A stretch of DNA of 64,000 nucleotides, taken from positions 1,364,001-1,428,000 of the forward strand of contig NZ_UHDZ01000001.1 in NCBI RefSeq assembly GCF_900458815.1, written 5' to 3'. The notes beneath the pieces were generated by a model. The model did not search any database. It was not told the DNA's origin and saw only the letters and a program-made list of their open reading frames with translations. Source of the DNA: Staphylococcus saccharolyticus (GTDB taxonomy: Bacteria > Bacillota > Bacilli > Staphylococcales > Staphylococcaceae). Of the stretch, positions 51,703 through 62,996 are shown piece after piece (position 1 is the stretch's first letter; each line of letters starts with the position of its first letter). Made by a program: the position numbers and the translations under genes.

Positions 51703-54105
51703 TTACTCTAGAACCAAATTTTCTACTTCACCAAAATCATCCATATCAATAATGAATGAACCATTGGTATATTGTTCTGATAAATGAACATCTTTAATAT
51801 TGCCAGATTCTTCATTATTTTTTGAAAGTACAGTATACGTTTCTTGACCTTCTTTAACAACTGCCGCTGCAACGATTCGATGAGGATTTTTCTTCAATTC
51901 TTTTAATAAAGTTATACCTCGTTGAGCACGTTTAGCAACTTGAATAACACTATAATCTATACGCTTAATGGCACCTCGTTGTGTAACCATAATTACAGAG
52001 TCTGAATGATTAATATCTTGTGTCATTACTACAAAATCTTCATCTTTAAGATTAATAGATTTGACTCCTGCAGCTCTTAAACCTGTATCAGAGAGCTCTT
52101 CAGTAGAGTATGACAGTGACATTCCTTTATGCGTAAGGACCGTAATAAGTTGATCAGATTCAAGACGCATAACATTAATAATTTCATCTTGCTCTTTCAC
52201 TTTAATAGCAATTAATGGCTTATTAAATCTAGAAGTTTTAAATTGATGTAAGCTGCTCTTTTTAATCATGCCATTTTTAGTTGCCATGATATAGTACGCT
52301 TGATGATTGAAATCTTTCTCATTAAATACATCAATAACTTGTTCATCTTCGTCTATAGGTACTATTTGTGAGACATGTTGACCTAATTCTTTCCATCGAA
52401 TATCAGCAAGTCTATGCACAGGTATAAACAGGTAACGGCCTTTATTTGTAAATACTAGAACTGTATCTTGAGTATTAACCTCTTGATATTTTAATAAACG
52501 GTCGCCATCTTTTAAACCTATTTCTGTTACACCACTCGCATTAAAACTACGAGTTGATGTACGTTTAATATAACCATGATGTGTCATACTTAAAATAACT
52601 TCTTCACTAGGTACCATAACTTCTTTATCGATTTTAATTTCTGAAATTTCAGCTTCTATTGTGGATAAACGATCAACTTTGAATTTCTTCTTAATTTCAT
52701 TCAATTCATCTTTAATAACTGCTAAGAGAGCTTCATGATTATCAAGAATATTTCTAAGCTCTTTAATAAGTGCTTCTAGTTCATCATGTTCTTCTTGTAA
52801 AGCTTCAATATCAGTATTAGTTAACCTATATAATTGTAGCATAACTATTGCTTCAGCCTGGGCTTCTGTAAAGTCATACTTAGCTACCAAATTATCTTTG
52901 GCATCCTTTTTATTCTTCGAATTTCGAATCAAAGTAATCACTTCATCAAGTATAGATAAAGCTTTCATCAAACCTTCTACAATATGCATACGCTTCTCAG
53001 CATGATCTAAATCATAACGCGTTCTATTTGTTACAACTTCTATTTGATGGTTTAAATAGCTCTCAACGATATCTCTAAGACCCATAAGTTTAGGACGACC
53101 ATCACTAATAGCAACCATATTAAAATTATAAGAAATTTGGAGATCTGAATTCTTATATAAATAGTTCTTAATTGATTCACTATTTACATCTTTTTTCAAT
53201 TCAATTGCTATACGTAATCCAGTTCTATCTGTTTCATCACGTACCTCTACGATGCCATCTACTTTTTTATCCGCGCGTAACTCATCAATTCGTTTAACCA
53301 AGCTACTCTTATTAACTTCATAAGGTATTTCAGTAACAATTAATTGCTTTCGTCCACTTCTTAAATCTTCTTCACCTACGCGTGAACGTACAACGATTTT
53401 ACCCTTACTAGTCTCGTATGCTTTCTTAATACCGTCAACACCTTGAATAATACCACCAGTCGGGAAATCTGGTCCTTTAATATATTTCATTAATTGGCTT
53501 ACGCTGATATCTGGATTGTCAATATATTTCAAAGTAGCTTGAATGACCTCTGCTAAGTTATGCGGAGGAATATCAGTTGCATAACCAGATGAAATACCTG
53601 TAGAACCATTTACAAGTAAATTAGGAAATCTTGAAGGTAATACCATCGGCTCTAATGTTGTATCGTCATAGTTTGGAATGAAAGAGACAGTTTCTTTATT
53701 GATATCTCTTAAAAGTTCCTCAGATAATTGACTTAATTTAGCCTCTGTATAACGCATTGCTGCGGGTGGATCATTGTCAATACTACCATTATTACCATGC
53801 ATTTCTATGAGAACATGACGTAACTTCCAATCTTGACTTAAACGTACCATTGCATCATATACTGAAGAATCACCATGAGGGTGGTATTGACCGATAACAT
53901 CACCGACTGTTTTAGCACTTTTACGGAAATTTTTATCAAAAGTATTACCACTTGAGTACATTGCAAATAAAATACGACGTTGAACTGGTTTCAAACCATC
54001 TCTAACATCTGGCAACGCACGTTCTTGAATAATATATTTACTATAACGTCCGAAGCGATCACCAATAACATCTTCAAGTGACAAATCTTGAATTATCTCA
54101 CTCAA
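51703..54105 (-). CDS. parC: DNA topoisomerase IV subunit A (ParC/GrlA)
   Basis: 800 residues. Winged-helix and tower domain with catalytic Tyr in the RYTEAKLS region (about 118-125), then a C-terminal beta-pinwheel of degenerate repeats (about 495-790). The quinolone-resistance region reads [20 protein letters not shown] (72-91): Ser80 and Asp84 are the wild-type residues of coagulase-negative staphylococci. It overlaps parE by four bases (ATGA). Confidence 0.97.
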   Translation of the reverse strand: MSEIIQDLSLEDVIGDRFGRYSKYIIQERALPDVRDGLKPVQRRILFAMYSSGNTFDKNFRKSAKTVGDVIGQYHPHGDSSVYDAMVRLSQDWKLRHVLIEMHGNNGSIDNDPPAAMRYTEAKLSQLSEELLRDINKETVSFIPNYDDTTLEPMVLPSRFPNLLVNGSTGISSGYATDIPPHNLAEVIQATLKYIDNPDISVSQLMKYIKGPDFPTGGIIQGVDGIKKAYETSKGKIVVRSRVGEEDLRSGRKQLIVTEIPYEVNKSSLVKRIDELRADKKVDGIVEVRDETDRTGLRIAIELKKDVNSESIKNYLYKNSDLQISYNFNMVAISDGRPKLMGLRDIVESYLNHQIEVVTNRTRYDLDHAEKRMHIVEGLMKALSILDEVITLIRNSKNKKDAKDNLVAKYDFTEAQAEAIVMLQLYRLTNTDIEALQEEHDELEALIKELRNILDNHEALLAVIKDELNEIKKKFKVDRLSTIEAEISEIKIDKEVMVPSEEVILSMTHHGYIKRTSTRSFNASGVTEIGLKDGDRLLKYQEVNTQDTVLVFTNKGRYLFIPVHRLADIRWKELGQHVSQIVPIDEDEQVIDVFNEKDFNHQAYYIMATKNGMIKKSSLHQFKTSRFNKPLIAIKVKEQDEIINVMRLESDQLITVLTHKGMSLSYSTEELSDTGLRAAGVKSINLKDEDFVVMTQDINHSDSVIMVTQRGAIKRIDYSVIQVAKRAQRGITLLKELKKNPHRIVAAAVVKEGQETYTVLSKNNEESGNIKDVHLSEQYTNGSFIIDMDDFGEVENLVLE

Positions 54106-56102
54106 TTCATTTCCTCCTCAATATATTCTTCATTCTCAAGTACTTGAACCTCTTTATTGTCCAATATACTTTGGGCCTCTTGCATTCCAAACTCCACATG
54201 ACTTTCAATCCACTCACGTCGAGGAGCAACCTTATCACCCATGAGCGTAGTCACACGTTTAGATGAGCGGACTTCATCTTCTACTTGAACGCGAATTAAT
54301 GTACGCGTTTCAGGGTTCATTGTTGTTTCCCATAATTGCTCAGGATTCATCTCACCTAAACCTTTGTAACGTTGCAACGTGAATCCTTTTCCTAATTCTT
54401 TTTGAAGTTTGTCTAATTCATCATCAGTCCATGCATATTCTACTTTTTTATATTTACCCTTTCCTTTTTCTAATTTATATAAAGGCGGTAAAGCTATAAA
54501 TACACGACCAGCTTGAACCAGAGGTTTCATATATTTAAAGAAGAATGTCAACAACAGTACCTGAATATGAGCTCCATCTGTATCAGCATCAGTCATAATG
54601 ATAACTCTATTATAGTTACTATCTTCTATTTTGAAATCATTACCCACACCAGCTCCAATAGTATGAATGATAGTATTAATTTCTTCATTCTTAAAAATAT
54701 CTTCTAATCGAGCTTTTTCTGTATTAATGACTTTACCACGTAAAGGTAGTATTGCTTGGAATTTACGATCTCGCCCAAGCTTTGCAGAACCACCAGCTGA
54801 GTCACCCTCAACAAGATAAAGTTCATTCTTATCAGTATTTTTACTTTGAGCTGGCGTTAATTTACCTGAAAGCAGTGTATCTTTACGTTTATTTTTCTTT
54901 CCTGAACGCGCATCTTCTCGAGCTTTTCGTGCTACTTCACGTGCTTGTTGAGCTTTAATTGCTTTTTTAACTAATGATTTAGATAACCGCCCTTTTTCTT
55001 CTAAGTAATAAGGTAATTTTTCTGAAACCACGGAATCGACAGCACTTCTTGCTTCTGAGGTTCCTAACTTAGATTTTGTTTGACCCTCAAATTGAAGTAA
55101 TTCTTCAGGAATACGTACTGATATAATTGCAGTTAAACCTTCGCGAATATCATTACCATCTAAATTTTTATCCTTCTCTTTTAATTCATTAATACGACGC
55201 GCGTAATCATTAAAAACACGAGTCATAGCAGTTTTAAACCCTACTTCATGTGTACCACCATCTTTAGTTCGTACGTTATTAACAAAACTAAGGATACTTT
55301 CGGAATATTGATCGTTATATTGGAAAGCTACGTCTACCTCAATTCTATTAGAAAGTCCTGAAAAAGTAGTTACATCATGTAATACTTCTTTTCCTTCATT
55401 CACGTAACTTACAAATTCTTTAATACCTTCTTCGTAATGATAGACTTCTTCACGTTCTTTTCCACTACGTAAATCTGTAAGTGTGATTTTTAGATTTTTT
55501 AATAAAAATGCAGATTCTTGTAAACGTTCACTCAAAACATCAAAATTAAATGATGTTGTTGTTTTAAAGGTTTCTAAATCAGGTTTGAAAGTGACTTTCG
55601 TACCTGTCTTTTTAGTTTTCCCTTTTTTATTTAAACCTGTAGCTGGCATGCCACCATTTTTAAAACTTTGCGTGTAAATATTCCAGTCTCTATGTATTTC
55701 AACCTCAAGCCACTCACTAAGTGCATTAACAACAGATGCACCCACTCCGTGAAGTCCACCAGAAGTCTTATAACCACCTTGACCAAATTTACCTCCTGCA
55801 TGGAGAACAGTAAAGATAACTTCAACTGTTGGTTTACCAGAAGCATGTATACCCGTTGGCATCCCACGACCATTGTCTTCCACAGATATACTATCATCTT
55901 GATTTATAGTTACAGTGATTTCGTCACCATAACCATTTAATACTTCATCGACGGAGTTATCGACAACTTCATATACGAGATGGTGTAATCCACGTTTATC
56001 AGTTGATCCTATGTACATCCCAGGTCGTTTTCTAACTGCTTCAAGACCTTCAAGTACCTGAATAGAATCATCTGAATAATTATTTTGTTTATTCATTGCC
56101 AA
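54102..56102 (-). CDS. parE: DNA topoisomerase IV subunit B (ParE/GrlB)
   Basis: 666 residues from TTG 56102 with GGAGGG eight bases upstream; an ATG two codons later is the alternative. GHKL ATPase site: [71 protein letters not shown], and [10 protein letters not shown]. Quinolone-relevant residues in the TOPRIM motif look wild-type. Divergent from plsY. Confidence 0.97.
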   Translation of the reverse strand: MAMNKQNNYSDDSIQVLEGLEAVRKRPGMYIGSTDKRGLHHLVYEVVDNSVDEVLNGYGDEITVTINQDDSISVEDNGRGMPTGIHASGKPTVEVIFTVLHAGGKFGQGGYKTSGGLHGVGASVVNALSEWLEVEIHRDWNIYTQSFKNGGMPATGLNKKGKTKKTGTKVTFKPDLETFKTTTSFNFDVLSERLQESAFLLKNLKITLTDLRSGKEREEVYHYEEGIKEFVSYVNEGKEVLHDVTTFSGLSNRIEVDVAFQYNDQYSESILSFVNNVRTKDGGTHEVGFKTAMTRVFNDYARRINELKEKDKNLDGNDIREGLTAIISVRIPEELLQFEGQTKSKLGTSEARSAVDSVVSEKLPYYLEEKGRLSKSLVKKAIKAQQAREVARKAREDARSGKKNKRKDTLLSGKLTPAQSKNTDKNELYLVEGDSAGGSAKLGRDRKFQAILPLRGKVINTEKARLEDIFKNEEINTIIHTIGAGVGNDFKIEDSNYNRVIIMTDADTDGAHIQVLLLTFFFKYMKPLVQAGRVFIALPPLYKLEKGKGKYKKVEYAWTDDELDKLQKELGKGFTLQRYKGLGEMNPEQLWETTMNPETRTLIRVQVEDEVRSSKRVTTLMGDKVAPRREWIESHVEFGMQEAQSILDNKEVQVLENEEYIEEEMN

Positions 56103-56305
56103 TGATTTCGCCCTCCTACAAACGTACGTTCGTTTTTAAAACTATACAATAGTTATTCTTATATAAATTGACTTAAATTGCAAGTATCATTTACACAATC
56201 GTATTGTCTTGATAACATTATTTGATTAAAATGAATTAACAATGTTCTAATTAATAATGAATATGGTAAAATAAAGCTAAGTCACTAAAGGATGTGTAAG
56301 TTTTT

Positions 56306-56914
56306 ATGATGATTGTCGTCATGTTGATTTTGAGTTATTTAATCGGCGCATTTCCAAGTGGATTAGTTATTGGTAAATTATTTTTAAAAAAAGATATTAG
56401 ACAATATGGAAGTGGCAATACTGGTGCGACAAATAGCTTTCGTGTTTTAGGGAGGCCGGCTGGTTTCGTCGTAACTTTTTTAGATATTTTTAAGGGATTT
56501 ATAACAGTCTTTTTCCCATTATGGTTCCCAGTTCATGCTGATGGGGTTGTCAGCACATTTTTCACTCACGGTTTAATCGTAGGGCTGTTTGCAATTTTGG
56601 GACATGTTTATCCAATTTACCTTAAATTTAAAGGTGGTAAAGCTGTTGCTACAAGTGCCGGAGTGGTACTAGGAGTTAATCCAATTTTACTCTTAATTTT
56701 AGCTATTATCTTTTTTAGTGTGCTAAAGATTTTTAAATATGTTTCTTTATCAAGTATTGTAGCTGCAATTAGTTGTGTCATTGGTTCTATTATAATTCAT
56801 GACTATATACTACTCGCAGTATGTGGAATAGTATCAATAATTTTAATCATACGACATAAATCCAATATTGTTAGAATCTTCAAAGGCGAAGAACCTAAGA
56901 TTAAATGGATGTAA
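56306..56914 (+). CDS. plsY: Glycerol-3-phosphate acyltransferase PlsY
   Basis: 202 residues, five spans. The conserved motifs [20 protein letters not shown] (about 34-53) and [15 protein letters not shown] (about 110-124) bind phosphate and acyl phosphate. It acylates glycerol 3-phosphate from acyl phosphate at the membrane, the first step of phospholipid synthesis. The gene is placed divergently to parE, as in other staphylococci. Confidence 0.95.
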   Translation: MMIVVMLILSYLIGAFPSGLVIGKLFLKKDIRQYGSGNTGATNSFRVLGRPAGFVVTFLDIFKGFITVFFPLWFPVHADGVVSTFFTHGLIVGLFAILGHVYPIYLKFKGGKAVATSAGVVLGVNPILLLILAIIFFSVLKIFKYVSLSSIVAAISCVIGSIIIHDYILLAVCGIVSIILIIRHKSNIVRIFKGEEPKIKWM

Positions 56915-56930
56915 CTTAAAATGAGGAATA

Positions 56931-56968
56931 CAAATACTAGAATCGGGTAAGATTCTAGTATTTGTTAT
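56931..56968 (+). terminator. Terminator of plsY
   Basis: 14-bp perfect stem CAAATACTAGAATC (56931-56944) with GATTCTAGTATTTG (56951-56964). Confidence 0.8.
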
Positions 56969-57097
56969 ATAATTTTATAAAACAAGACAATTAATCGAAC
57001 AATTTCTATTAAAGATTACGCTTTCATGTATTCTGTGCTATAATTCGGCTAACTTTATAAAAAAATGCAATTTTTGATTAAATTGGAGGTAACAGCA

Positions 57098-57401
57098 ATG
57101 AATATTGAATTGACACAAGAAGCAGTAGAATGGTTTAAAAATGAGCTGGGTTTACCTAAACAAAATAAAGTACTTCAATTTTTTATTAGATATGGTGGAG
57201 AATTTCAATTAAAGCAAGGGTTTAGTCCTGCGATTAATGTAGAGCATAGAAATCGTATAGATATAGGATTTGAAAAAAAACTATTTTGGTTTAGACATAG
57301 TTGTTGCAACCAATGATATATGGTATTTCGAAGATGATGAAATAGTAGTGGATATAGTCGACCACGAACACGAAGATGAAATTTTATTTCGCAAAAAGTG
57401 A
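57098..57401 (+). pseudogene. HesB/IscA-like protein (YneR type), single-base frameshift
   Basis: ATG 57098, TTGGAGG upstream. [20 protein letters not shown] and [16 protein letters not shown] lead to a run of eight A (57273-57280). Removing one A gives [20 protein letters not shown] and an acidic tail to TGA 57399-57401, a normal 100-residue protein. As written the product ends wrongly at 57316. HesB-like folds bind iron or Fe-S clusters, but this subgroup lacks the Cys triad, so function is unknown. A one-base homopolymer change could also be a sequencing error or a reversible phase switch. Confidence 0.8.
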
Positions 57402-57462
57402 ATAAAGATGATGTGTAATAAAAGTAATTGATGTTAAATTACTGTACCATATAAAAACATAA

Positions 57463-57495
57463 AGAAGTGGGTTACTCTTACTCACTTCTTTTTTA
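57463..57495. terminator. Terminator after the HesB-like gene
   Basis: AGAAGTGGGT (57463-57472) with ACTCACTTCT (57480-57489), one mismatch, then a T run. Confidence 0.65.
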
Positions 57496-57532
57496 CAAGT
57501 TTTCAAGGCCTACACATCTTTACCTTCTTTAT

Positions 57533-57643
57533 TTAATCTGTCCGAGCGACCTCAAACCATGTGGCATAATTTCCGTGATAGATAACACCCATTTTATCTG
57601 TTTCTTGATACCTTGCTTCAATTTCAGTTAAACTGTAAATCAT
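57533..57643 (-). pseudogene. YbgC/YneP-like acyl-CoA thioesterase stub
   Basis: ATG 57643-57641 with AAAGGA upstream encodes MIYSLTEIEARYQETDKMGV and YHGNYATWFEVARTD, then TAA at 57535-57533. This is the N-terminus of a hotdog-fold thioesterase with the catalytic Asp in the ETDKMGV loop. After the stop only about six codons (IKKVK) resemble the family; the other some 110 residues are absent. It sits downstream of acnA, where related genomes have the full gene. Confidence 0.7.
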
Positions 57644-57701
57644 ATTATTGTCCTTCTTTCAGCTCTACTTTTCTCAATCTTAAATTAGCATAACACAAAG
57701 A

Positions 57702-57731
57702 AACCATGCCAACACAATGGTTAGCACGGCA
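57702..57731 (-). terminator. Terminator of acnA
   Basis: Minus-strand RNA TGCCGUGCUAAC pairs with GUUGGCAUGGUU through two G-U pairs, loop of six, then a U-rich stretch. Confidence 0.6.
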
Positions 57732-57771
57732 ACTATATGTCATTTATAATTCTATTAATATTGAATACTAA

Positions 57772-60477
57772 TTATTGAGCTAATTTATTTCTTAATACCA
57801 TTTGCAAAATACCACCATAGCGATAGTAATCTAATTCAACAAATGAATCAAATCGCACAATTGCTTTAAAATTAATAACTTCGCCATTTTCTTTTTTAGC
57901 TTCAACTGTTACTAAATCATGTGGTTGCACATCTTCAGAAATATATACCGAAATTTCTTCTCTACCATCAAGACCTAGAGAATCTGCTGACTCACATTGT
58001 TGGAATTGAAGTGGTAAAACCCCCATCATAACTAAGTTAGATCGATGAATACGCTCATAGCTTTGTGCAATAACTGTTTTAACTCCAAGTAAATTTGTCC
58101 CTTTAGCAGCCCAGTCACGTGATGAACCCATACCGTAATCATTACCTGCTAAAATCGCTAATCTAGTGCTATCTTCTTTATATTTCATTGCAGCATCATA
58201 GATTGGTATACTTTCTTCAGTTGGCCAATAAGTAGTAAAGCCACCTTCTGTACCTGGAGCAAGTTGGTTTCTGATACGAATATTCGCAAATGTACCACGT
58301 ACCATTACCTCATGGTTACCACGACGGGAACCGTAAGAGTTGAAATTACGAATAGGTACATCATGATTTAATAAATACTTACCAGCTGGTGTATCCTTAC
58401 CAATAGCCCCTGCTGGAGAAATATGGTCTGTTGTAACTGAGTCACCAAATTTACCCATAACTCTTAAATCTTTTAATGGTTCTATTGTTGCAGGCTCTTT
58501 TGATAAACCTTGGAAGAATGTAGGATTTTGAATATATGTTGAATTCGGATCGAAATCATAAAGTGGTTCATCAGTAACATCGATTTCATTCCACATTTCA
58601 TTATTATTGTATACATTTTTATACTCTTCTAAGAATAGTTCAGGTGTAACAACTTTATCTACTGTATCTGATACTTCTTGAATTGAAGGCCAAATGTCTT
58701 GTAAATAAACATCTTCACCATTTTTTCCTTGACCGATTGGTTCATTTTGTAAATCAATATCTACAGTACCTGATAATGCATATGCTACAACTAACTGTGG
58801 CGATGCTAAATAATTAGCTTTAACTAAAGGATGAATACGCCCTTCAAAGTTACGGTTACCAGATAACACTGAAGTAACTAATAAATCCTCATCAGCGACT
58901 GCTTTTTCAATTTCAGGTAATAAAGGTCCTGAATTACCAATACATGTCGTACAACCATAACCAACTAAATTGAAGCCCAAGTCATCTAAATATTCTTGTA
59001 ATCCAGAATCTCTCAAGTACCCAGTAACAACTTTAGAACCTGGTGCTAAAGAAGTTTTAACAAATTCAGGTACTTTAAGTCCTTTTTCGACAGCTTTTTT
59101 AGCAACTAAACCAGCCCCCAACATAACATATGGGTTAGATGTGTTCGTACAAGACGTAATAGCAGCAATTGCAATGTCCCCTGTTTTCATTGTTACTGTT
59201 GAGTTATTATTAAAATTAATTTCGGCCTTCTTATCAAATTCACTTTTATCTAGACCATGTCCTTGATTTCCTGCAGGAGCAGTAACTGATTTTTCAAATT
59301 CTTTTTTCATATCACTTAAGAAGATTAAATCTTGAGGTCGCTTAGGACCTGATAATGAAGCTTCTACAGTGGATAAATCTAAATCAATAACATCAGTATA
59401 TTCTGGATCTTCTTTTTCAACATCAAAGAACATGTGGTTCTGTTGTAAGTATTCTTTAACTAATTCAATGTGCTCATCTTTACGTCCAGTCAATTTCATG
59501 TATTTAAGTGATTCTTCATCTACTGGGAAGAATCCACAAGTTGCGCCATATTCAGGAGCCATGTTTGCAATTGTAGCTCTATCAGCTAATGGTAAATGTT
59601 GAACACCTGGACCAAAGAACTCTACAAATTTACCTACTACCCCTTTTTTACGTAATTCTTCAGTCACACGTAGAGCTAAATCAGTTGCAGCGGAACCTTG
59701 AGGTAATGCGTTTGTTAATCGCACACCAATAACTTCAGGAATTGGGAAGTAAGAAGGTTGACCTAACATACCAGCTTCAGCTTCAATACCACCAACACCC
59801 CAACCTAGAACACCAATACCATTAATCATAGTTGTATGAGAATCAGTACCGACTAATGTATCTGGGAAGGCAGTTTGTTCGCCATCAACATCTCTTACAT
59901 GAACAACATTGGCTAAATATTCTAAGTTAATTTGATGAACGATACCTGTTGCTGGTGGTACAGCATTATAATTATCAAATGCTTTAGTTGCCCAGTTCAA
60001 AAATTGATAGCGTTCATAATTACGTTCAAATTCTAACTTCATGTTTCGCTCTAATGCTTCAGGATTTGCATAACTGTCAACCTGTACAGAGTGATCAATT
60101 ACTAAATCAACTGGTACTTCAGGATTAATTTTATTAATATCCCCTCCCACATCGTTCATAGCTTTACGTAATGAAGCTAAATCAACAACTGCAGGTACAC
60201 CCGTGAAATCTTGTAAAATTACTCTCGAAGGTTTAAAAGGTACTTCACCTTCATTGCCTTCCTTTCCAAATTCACTTAATGCTTTAATATGGTCATCTGT
60301 AATGACAAAGTCATCTTCTTGACGTAAAACAGATTCCAATAAAACACGAATAGAATAAGGTAATTTTGAAATTTTAGTTAAACCTTGTTCTTCTAACGTA
60401 TTTAAATCATAATAAGTATATGATTGATCATTTAATTGAAAATGTTTCTTTGATTGTTCTTTAATATTAGAAGCCAT
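57772..60477 (-). CDS. acnA: Aconitate hydratase AcnA
   Basis: 901 residues. Cluster cysteines occur in [15 protein letters not shown] (about 440) and [11 protein letters not shown] (about 506). The swivel domain is near the C-terminus with [15 protein letters not shown]. It interconverts citrate and isocitrate in the TCA cycle and, without its cluster, can bind RNA. Intact over 2.7 kb, even though surrounding biosynthetic genes are decayed. Monocistronic, with a thioesterase stub downstream. Confidence 0.97.
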   Translation of the reverse strand: MASNIKEQSKKHFQLNDQSYTYYDLNTLEEQGLTKISKLPYSIRVLLESVLRQEDDFVITDDHIKALSEFGKEGNEGEVPFKPSRVILQDFTGVPAVVDLASLRKAMNDVGGDINKINPEVPVDLVIDHSVQVDSYANPEALERNMKLEFERNYERYQFLNWATKAFDNYNAVPPATGIVHQINLEYLANVVHVRDVDGEQTAFPDTLVGTDSHTTMINGIGVLGWGVGGIEAEAGMLGQPSYFPIPEVIGVRLTNALPQGSAATDLALRVTEELRKKGVVGKFVEFFGPGVQHLPLADRATIANMAPEYGATCGFFPVDEESLKYMKLTGRKDEHIELVKEYLQQNHMFFDVEKEDPEYTDVIDLDLSTVEASLSGPKRPQDLIFLSDMKKEFEKSVTAPAGNQGHGLDKSEFDKKAEINFNNNSTVTMKTGDIAIAAITSCTNTSNPYVMLGAGLVAKKAVEKGLKVPEFVKTSLAPGSKVVTGYLRDSGLQEYLDDLGFNLVGYGCTTCIGNSGPLLPEIEKAVADEDLLVTSVLSGNRNFEGRIHPLVKANYLASPQLVVAYALSGTVDIDLQNEPIGQGKNGEDVYLQDIWPSIQEVSDTVDKVVTPELFLEEYKNVYNNNEMWNEIDVTDEPLYDFDPNSTYIQNPTFFQGLSKEPATIEPLKDLRVMGKFGDSVTTDHISPAGAIGKDTPAGKYLLNHDVPIRNFNSYGSRRGNHEVMVRGTFANIRIRNQLAPGTEGGFTTYWPTEESIPIYDAAMKYKEDSTRLAILAGNDYGMGSSRDWAAKGTNLLGVKTVIAQSYERIHRSNLVMMGVLPLQFQQCESADSLGLDGREEISVYISEDVQPHDLVTVEAKKENGEVINFKAIVRFDSFVELDYYRYGGILQMVLRNKLAQ

Positions 60478-60658
60478 TTAATATCCCCCTTGATATTTCT
60501 ATATATTTATATGCCATTAATTAAATTGTATTATTATATGTTTATCAAGACAACTATGTAATATCAGAAAACATCTCATTTTCATTTTATATTTTTAATC
60601 AGATTAGATAAGTAAAAGTTATCATTTAACATTAGTGCAATAAGTAAATATTATTAAT

Positions 60659-60673
60659 TGAGAATGGTTATCA
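60659..60673. promoter_or_regulatory. Fur-like site between acnA and the betaine transporter gene
   Basis: TGAGAATGGTTATCA matches the 15-bp Fur consensus TGATAATNATTATCA with two differences. It lies about 180 bp upstream of acnA and downstream of the transporter gene. The rest of the 283-bp gap is A/T-rich with no gene. Confidence 0.4.
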
Positions 60674-60705
60674 TTCACATTTAGAGATATTTCATTTTTA
60701 AAATA

Positions 60706-60752
60706 AAAACCAATAAGCATGTATGAATAAGACATACTTATTGGTTTTATTT
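60706..60752 (-). terminator. Terminator of the betaine transporter gene
   Basis: AAAACCAATAAG (60706-60717) with CTTATTGGTTTT (60737-60748), 12 bp, plus an inner GTATG/CATAC pair. Confidence 0.75.
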
Positions 60753-60760
60753 AAAAAGCT

Positions 60761-62395
60761 TTATTTTTCTTTATTTCGTCTAACTTCTCTTTTTTCTAAA
60801 ATATCCGATTCATAATCCTGTTGTTGATATTTCACATACTCTTGTAAACGATGTTTATTAGGTGTCAGCGTTAAGCTAAGGAATTTACGCTCTTGGTTGG
60901 CATCTTTATAGAAACTAATCATCATCATTATAACTACGAAAGAGAATGGGAAGGCACTTATAATTGCCGCACTTTGAATAGCATTTAAGGCTTCAGAACC
61001 ATCGCCGCTGCCAGCTAATAATAGAACAAATGCAATAAGTGCTTGAGCAATTCCCCATGTAACCTTGATTATGCTGCTTGGATTTAATGAACCAAATGTT
61101 GTTTGCATACCTAAAACGAAAGTAGCTGAGTCAGCTGAAGTAACGAAGAAAGATGCAATTAATAATAACGCAATAATCGATAATACAATTCCTAAAGGTA
61201 CGTGATTGAATACACCAAATAATTGTGTTTCAGGTGACATTTTGAATAATTCAGGATGTTTCTTACCTGTTTCAATTCCTAGTACTCCAAACACACTGAA
61301 CCAAATAAAACTAACAAGTGCAGGAACTAATAATACACCAGAAATAAATTCTCTGATTGAACGTCCCTTAGATACACGAGCAATAAATACACCAACGAAT
61401 GGACTCCAACTTAACCACCAACCCCAATAGTACAATGTCCAAGTTGACATCCAATCACGTTTTTGCCCATTTAATGCTGCAGTATCCAAACTATTAAATA
61501 AGAATGTATTTAATAAACTACCTGTAGAGCTTGTCATCATATTTAGGATTAATACTGTAGGACCAATAATTAATGTAACAATCATTAGTATTGCTCCTAA
61601 ACCAATATTCAAGTTACTCAAATATTGAATACCTTTACTTAACCCTGACCAAGCACTAGCAATAAATAAAATTGTTACAACAACAATAATAATACCTTGA
61701 ACGAAAATATTATTTGGTATTTTAAATAAATAATGTAAACCACCATTTATTTGTAAGGCACCCATTCCTAAAGATACTGCTACACCAACTAGAGTAGCAA
61801 ATACTGAAAGAACGTCGATTAAAGTTCCTATAGGCCCTTCTACTTTATTACCTAAAATTGGACGTAATGTTCTTGAAATTAATCCAGGTTCTCCTTTACG
61901 GAATTGAGAATAAGCTAAAGCAAGTGCTACAACACCATAAATAGCCCAAGCATGGAATCCCCAGTGGAAAAAAGTTGATCTTAATGATTCAGTATAAGCT
62001 TTAGTAGTTTCTGGATTAGCAGTTGGTGGAGAGGCAAAATGAGCCATAGGTTCAGCAGCTCCGTAGAATACTAATCCAATACCCATTCCAGCACTGAATA
62101 ACATTGCAAACCATGAAATAGTGTTGAATTCAGGTTTATCATTTGGCTTACCGAGTTTAAGTTTCCCAATAGGACTGAAGATTAAGAAGATACAGAAGAA
62201 CACGATAACTGTGGTTAAAATTAAGTAATACCAACCTAACTTATCAGTAATCCACATCTTAACTACATTAGTAACACTATCGAATTTTTCAGGCCAGAAA
62301 GCACCTATAATTACGACAATAGCAACGATAATCGAACTATAGATGAATACTGAAGAAAACTTCTTATTTTCCTTCTCTTGAGAAGAAGAATTCAT
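60761..62395 (-). CDS. opuD2: BCCT-family betaine/choline transporter (OpuD-like)
   Basis: 544 residues, 12 spans, charged ends. The BCCT core is visible: FSAGMGIGLVFYGAAEP (about 91-107), the aromatic substrate box WTLYYWGWWLSWSPFVGVFI (about 320-339), and FVTSADSATFVLGMQ. It imports glycine betaine or related osmoprotectants with sodium. The symbol follows the S. aureus neighbour of mscL; the exact substrate is not proved. Confidence 0.85.
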   Translation of the reverse strand: MNSSSQEKENKKFSSVFIYSSIIVAIVVIIGAFWPEKFDSVTNVVKMWITDKLGWYYLILTTVIVFFCIFLIFSPIGKLKLGKPNDKPEFNTISWFAMLFSAGMGIGLVFYGAAEPMAHFASPPTANPETTKAYTESLRSTFFHWGFHAWAIYGVVALALAYSQFRKGEPGLISRTLRPILGNKVEGPIGTLIDVLSVFATLVGVAVSLGMGALQINGGLHYLFKIPNNIFVQGIIIVVVTILFIASAWSGLSKGIQYLSNLNIGLGAILMIVTLIIGPTVLILNMMTSSTGSLLNTFLFNSLDTAALNGQKRDWMSTWTLYYWGWWLSWSPFVGVFIARVSKGRSIREFISGVLLVPALVSFIWFSVFGVLGIETGKKHPELFKMSPETQLFGVFNHVPLGIVLSIIALLLIASFFVTSADSATFVLGMQTTFGSLNPSSIIKVTWGIAQALIAFVLLLAGSGDGSEALNAIQSAAIISAFPFSFVVIMMMISFYKDANQERKFLSLTLTPNKHRLQEYVKYQQQDYESDILEKREVRRNKEK

Positions 62396-62585
62396 AATTA
62401 ATTACTCCCTTCATCCAATTATTTAATTTTCAAAGTAGTAAAATTAAAAATTATAACTTTACTAATGTACCTTTATAGAGTAACAAACGTCTTAAACTTA
62501 ATCAAATTCACATAATTGTGACATTTGCTAAAATATTTATATGTTGTATAATTGTTATCATATTTTAATAGAAAGGATTTGTATT

Positions 62586-62933
62586 ATGCTTAAAGAATTT
62601 AAAGACTTTGCACTTAAAGGAAGTGTACTAGATTTAGCAGTTGCAGTAGTTATGGGAGCTGCATTTAATAAAATTGTTACTTCCTTGGTTCAATACATAA
62701 TCATGCCATTAATTGGCAAAATTTTCGGTTCTGTTGATTTCGCTAAAGACTGGTCTTTTTGGGGAATAAAGTATGGTCTTTTCATACAATCTATAATTGA
62801 TTTCATTATTGTTGCTTTTGCTTTATTTATTTTTGTTAAGATGGCTAATACAATTATGAAAAAAGATGATGATGAAATTGAAGAAAATACTGTTTTATTA
62901 ACAGAAATTAGAGATTTACTTAGAGAAAAATAA
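62586..62933 (+). CDS. mscL: Large-conductance mechanosensitive channel MscL
   Basis: 115 residues from [23 protein letters not shown] 62586 has AAAGGA nine bases upstream, while the earlier in-frame ATG at 62541 adds a non-family stretch. TM1 has [20 protein letters not shown]2 [18 protein letters not shown], and the C-terminal helix ends [12 protein letters not shown]. It releases solutes on hypo-osmotic shock, complementing the betaine importer next door. Confidence 0.94.
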   Translation: MLKEFKDFALKGSVLDLAVAVVMGAAFNKIVTSLVQYIIMPLIGKIFGSVDFAKDWSFWGIKYGLFIQSIIDFIIVAFALFIFVKMANTIMKKDDDEIEENTVLLTEIRDLLREK

Positions 62934-62954
62934 TATGTAATTAAGTATATATCA

Positions 62955-62987
62955 GACTAAGGCAATTACCCCTGCCTTAGTCTTTTT
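62955..62987 (+). terminator. Terminator of mscL
   Basis: GACTAAGGCA (62955-62964) with TGCCTTAGTC (62973-62982), then five T. Confidence 0.85.
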
Positions 62988-62996
62988 CCTTGTTTC

